From Prado023 sp963798745 (GTDB taxonomy: Bacteria > Actinomycetota > Actinomycetes > S36-B12 > CAIYMF01): a DNA stretch of 64,000 bases. The position numbers and the translations under genes were made by a program. Of this stretch, positions 62,027 to 64,000 are shown piece after piece. The DNA lies in contig CAWCUF010000005.1 of NCBI GenBank assembly GCA_963798745.1, forward strand, positions 191,167-255,166. The letters run 5' to 3'. The notes beneath the pieces are model-generated. The model did not search any database, was not told the DNA's origin, and worked only from the letters and a program-made list of their open reading frames with translations. Within the stretch, counting starts at the first letter, position 1. Each line of letters begins with the position of its first letter.

Positions 62027-62240
62027 ATGGGGCGCCGGTTCGGGAAGATCCAGGACTGCCCTCGGGGAACTTCCGGGTCTCGTTCATCGGCCCCGACGGG
62101 GTCCGGGTGTCGCCTCGATGACGTTCCCGTCGGAGGGTGACGCGGACACCTGGTTGTCCACCCAGCGCACCGACCTGATCCGCGGGACCTGGAAGGCCCA
62201 CGACGTCGGCGCCCCCTGCTATACGCGTTTGAGAATGAGG
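62027..62240 (+). pseudogene. Tyrosine-recombinase (integrase) N-terminal remnant
   Basis: The ATG at 62027 has GAGGGGG just upstream. The reading MGRRFGKIQ switches frame to LPSGNFRVSFIGPDGVRVSP and switches again to MTFPSEGDADTWLSTQRTDL and IRGTWKAHD, each with one base missing. Joined, they match the arm-binding N-terminus of phage-type integrases (RRFGKIxxLPSGxF-x-SYIGPDG ... TFxTKxDADxWLxxxRTDIIRGTW). The catalytic domain is absent, so the gene is dead. It lies next to the duplicated tRNA-Gly end. Confidence 0.75.
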
Positions 62241-62616
62241 AGGCGTGGGCCATCCCTGGGAACGATGCTCCAGACGAGGACTGTTCCTCGACATGGTCGC
62301 GAAACTGTTGATCTACCCGAGTCCTACAGGGATTGACTCCCTCGACGAGGGTCATCCTTCCTACTCCCCTCGCCCCTGACGGCCTCCGCGTGCCGCGACT
62401 CGCGTTGGGCAGCATCGAGGGGCCAGGCACCGAACGAGGTGGGGTTTCGCTCGGCCGTCCATCAGGCTAACCAGTCGTGGGCGGTAGTGTTCCCAATCGA
62501 GCCGCGGTCTACTTCTCGGAATCTTTGGAGCCCACGGAGGACCACAACAGATGCCAGCAGCCCTGGTCCGGGATGTGACGCGCCAGGCTGATCGGCCGGC
62601 CGTCTGGGCCACGAGT
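62241..62616. other. Gene-free stretch after the integrase remnant
   Basis: I see no recognisable gene or clear repeat here; short open frames on both strands lack family motifs and ribosome binding sites. It is probably decayed insert sequence. Confidence 0.5.
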
Positions 62617-63035
62617 TCAGCGCCGCGCCTCGGCGGTGGCCTTGCGATTCGCCTTCTGGATCGCCGCCACCAACTCGGACTTCGACATGTTCGAGCGTCC
62701 GCGGATATCGAGGCGCTTGGCGACCTGGTACAGATGCTTCTTGGATGCCTTCGCGTCCACGCCACCGGCGGTGGGCCGGTCGGTGCCCATGCCTCCTTGG
62801 GCCCGTGCGTCCGACGGGCCTGGGCTGTCCTTCTTCTCCCAGTGGTCGCCCACCTTCTCATGGGTGTGCTTCAGCGCGGCATAGGCGGTCTGCATCGCTC
62901 GCCGCCCCCCGCCGTACTGCTCGGCGGCCGAGTCATGGGCCTTGGCAAAGGTCCGCCTCTCCTTCTTGCCGAACGGGCAACAGTGCTGGGCAACTCACTC
63001 TTCCTGGGCTTGCCGTTCTTCTTCATCATGGGCAT
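62617..63035 (-). pseudogene. ChaB-family protein gene with a frameshift
   Basis: Starting at ATG 63033-63035, one frame reads MPMMKKNGKPRKSELPSTVARS; after one missing base near 62970 another frame continues KKERRTFAKAHDSAAEQYGG, HTHEKVGDHWEKKD and a C-terminal Rho-N/HeH-like part (KKHLYQVAKRLDIRGRSNMS ... KSELVAAIQKAN). Joined it is about 139 aa, the normal ChaB-with-tail layout of actinobacteria. The downstream 92-aa frame could still be made from an internal ATG at 62895. Confidence 0.75.
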
Positions 63036-63059
63036 GTGATTCTTATACCCTCCCGGACC

Positions 63060-63385
63060 TGAGCGTTGCCCGGCCAGTCCCAGGGTGGCGCTGCCGCTCG
63101 GACGAGGGCCGGAGGTGGCCCGGCCCCAGCCCCCACTTGAGTTGTGTGCGGTGTTGATCAGGGCCACATTGGCTGAACGCCTGGGGGACGTTGCCAAGCT
63201 GTCGGCCGGTGATGGGGTCGTACTCCTTGGAGAGCAGCCCCACGTCGTGCACACGAGAGCAACCGCTCGAAGAGTGCCTCGGCCTCGTCCTGGCGTCCTT
63301 GCAGGGCGTAGTTGTCGGCGAGCCAGAAGGAGCATGGCAGAAAGCCGGCCTCGGAGTCGACGCCGTCCAGCGAGGGGTGATCGCA
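63060..63385 (-). pseudogene. GH15 glucoamylase/trehalase C-terminal fragment, multiply frameshifted
   Basis: Three frames read in turn give SLDGVDSEAGFLPCSFWLAD, NYALQGRQDEAEALFERLL, then VHDVGLLSKEYDPITGRQLG with NVPQAFSQ, then NVALINTAHN. This is the well-known GH15 C-terminal order (CSFWL-D-LALQGR ... DVGLLxEEYDPxTGxQLGNFPQAFSH-ALINTA). Two frameshifts and the missing N-terminal two-thirds show it is a remnant. The enzyme would have cut trehalose or glucans. Confidence 0.75.
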
Positions 63386-63416
63386 CGGCCGTTCTCCCTG
63401 ATCTGGTCCGACGCGA

Positions 63417-63699
63417 ACTCCGAGTTCAACAGGAACCCAACAATCGTCAACGCGAGAGTCGTGGCGAGCGGTTCACCGGCCAGCACAGCCTCGGGCAACA
63501 GGTCGAAGGCAGGCGGGCCAAGCACGACCCCAACCAGCAACAGCACACTCACACGGGGCAGTGGGGTGCGTGCCCCACCCACTCCGAGACAAGGGCAAAG
63601 AGCAGCAGCGCCCGCTACCACGCCAGCGTGACATCCAAGTCGTCGATAAGTCAACTCCCCCCAGGCAACGAAGGTGACGGACTTGAGCACCTGCCCCAC
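63417..63699 (-). pseudogene. Cation:proton antiporter N-terminal fragment
   Basis: One frame contains TPLPRVSVLLLVGVVLGPPA and FDLLPEAVLAGEPLATTLAL with TIVGFLL, the first two helices of a CPA-type Na+/H+ antiporter, and then runs directly into the GH15 remnant. The rest of the transporter is missing, so it is a truncated or recombined gene piece. Confidence 0.55.
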
Positions 63700-64000
63700 T
63701 CACGAGGCAGCGATCCGGGCGGCCGATGCCTCCAGCAAGTCGCTGTGTGTCCCGGAAGTGTTCTGGAACGCGCGGGCCGATTCCAGTGGAGAACGATGAC
63801 CTCCAACTGTCTGGTGGATTGTCCCAGGAACCGCTTCACGGACCTGAGGGCGTCCGTCCCACGCTAGCGCCCGCCCTGCCCAGAGGCGATGGGTCGCGGG
63901 GTATTCCTGGTGGTGAGCAGGTCGCTGCTCCTACAGCTGCTAACGACCCGGCGATGTCGGGCAGCTGCAGAGTGGGTATCGTGAAGGTTCGTGGGGGCGG
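63700..64000. other. Window end, no gene recognised
   Basis: A plus-strand frame near 63690-63790 reads AAIRAADASSKSLCVPEVFW and NARADSSGER before a stop, faintly transposase-like, but I cannot assign it. Nothing else is supported before the window ends. Confidence 0.4.

Overview
The window is a high-GC (roughly 70 percent by eye), densely coded stretch of an actinobacterial (Actinomycetota) chromosome. The gene content and order, dnaJ-hrcA ... hemW, lepA, rpsT, holA-comEC-comEA, degV, gpgP-like, rsfS, nadD, proA, proB, obg, rpmA, rplU, rne, ndk, folC, valS, clpX, clpP2, clpP1, tig, runs parallel to the block I remember from Mycobacterium tuberculosis (about Rv2373c to Rv2462c). The rod-shape cluster rodA-mrdA-mreD-mreC-mreB between rne and ndk, and leuS next to degV, are more Streptomyces-like. 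I cannot name the order or species from sequence alone. Nearly all core genes are on the minus strand.

Layout. 0-2 kb: heat-shock pair dnaJ (cut by the window edge) and hrcA with a CIRCE operator. 2.2-5.8 kb: a monooxygenase/iron alcohol dehydrogenase pair, a DUF3097 protein and two small DUF4190-like membrane proteins. 5.8-14.5 kb: hemW, a lipoprotein, two tandem paralogous long-chain acyl-CoA ligases, lepA, a small membrane protein, rpsT. 14.7-24.3 kb: a DUF421 protein, holA, the DNA-uptake genes comEC/comEA, plsY, degV, leuS. 24.6-33.7 kb: tRNA-Ala, then one long minus operon rplU-rpmA-obg-proB-proA-(small TM)-nadD-LCP-rsfS-gpgP-like, many joined by 1-4 nt overlaps. 33.8-40.5 kb: rne and a TIGR03936/TIGR03960 radical-SAM pair. 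40.9-48.8 kb: a methyltransferase-like membrane protein, ppk2 and the mre/rodA/PBP2 cell-elongation operon. 48.9-56.9 kb: ndk, DUF4233, folC, a membrane protein, a frameshifted DCC oxidoreductase, valS and a large unknown membrane-anchored protein. 57.1-61.4 kb: clpX, clpP2-clpP1, tig. 61.4-64 kb: tRNA-Pro, tRNA-Gly and then a region of broken genes: an integrase remnant, a frameshifted ChaB protein, a C-terminal GH15 glucoamylase/trehalase fragment and an antiporter fragment.

The protein genes are mostly ordinary core functions (translation, proteostasis, wall elongation, proline/NAD synthesis, DNA uptake). What is unusual lies between genes. (1) Both plus-strand tRNAs (Ala at 24590, Gly at 61620) are followed by the same architecture: a hairpin with a TGTTCC loop, an AGTGG box, CGGGAGGAG, a second hairpin whose sequence differs but whose pairing is kept, GACGG, and then an exact copy of that tRNA's own 3' end. 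(2) Several families of palindromic intergenic repeats occur (two 55-bp palindromes at 3.7 and 48.8 kb; four 25-bp units in nested inverted order at 40.6-40.8 kb; three 20-bp units at 24.9-25.05 kb). (3) Two otherwise conserved genes (LCP protein, DCC protein) each carry an apparent one-base deletion in a C/G run. (4) A decayed integrative element seems to sit beside tRNA-Gly.

Limits: everything was read by eye without alignment or structure software; start sites without a clear ribosome binding site are marked as uncertain, and the synteny statements come from memory.
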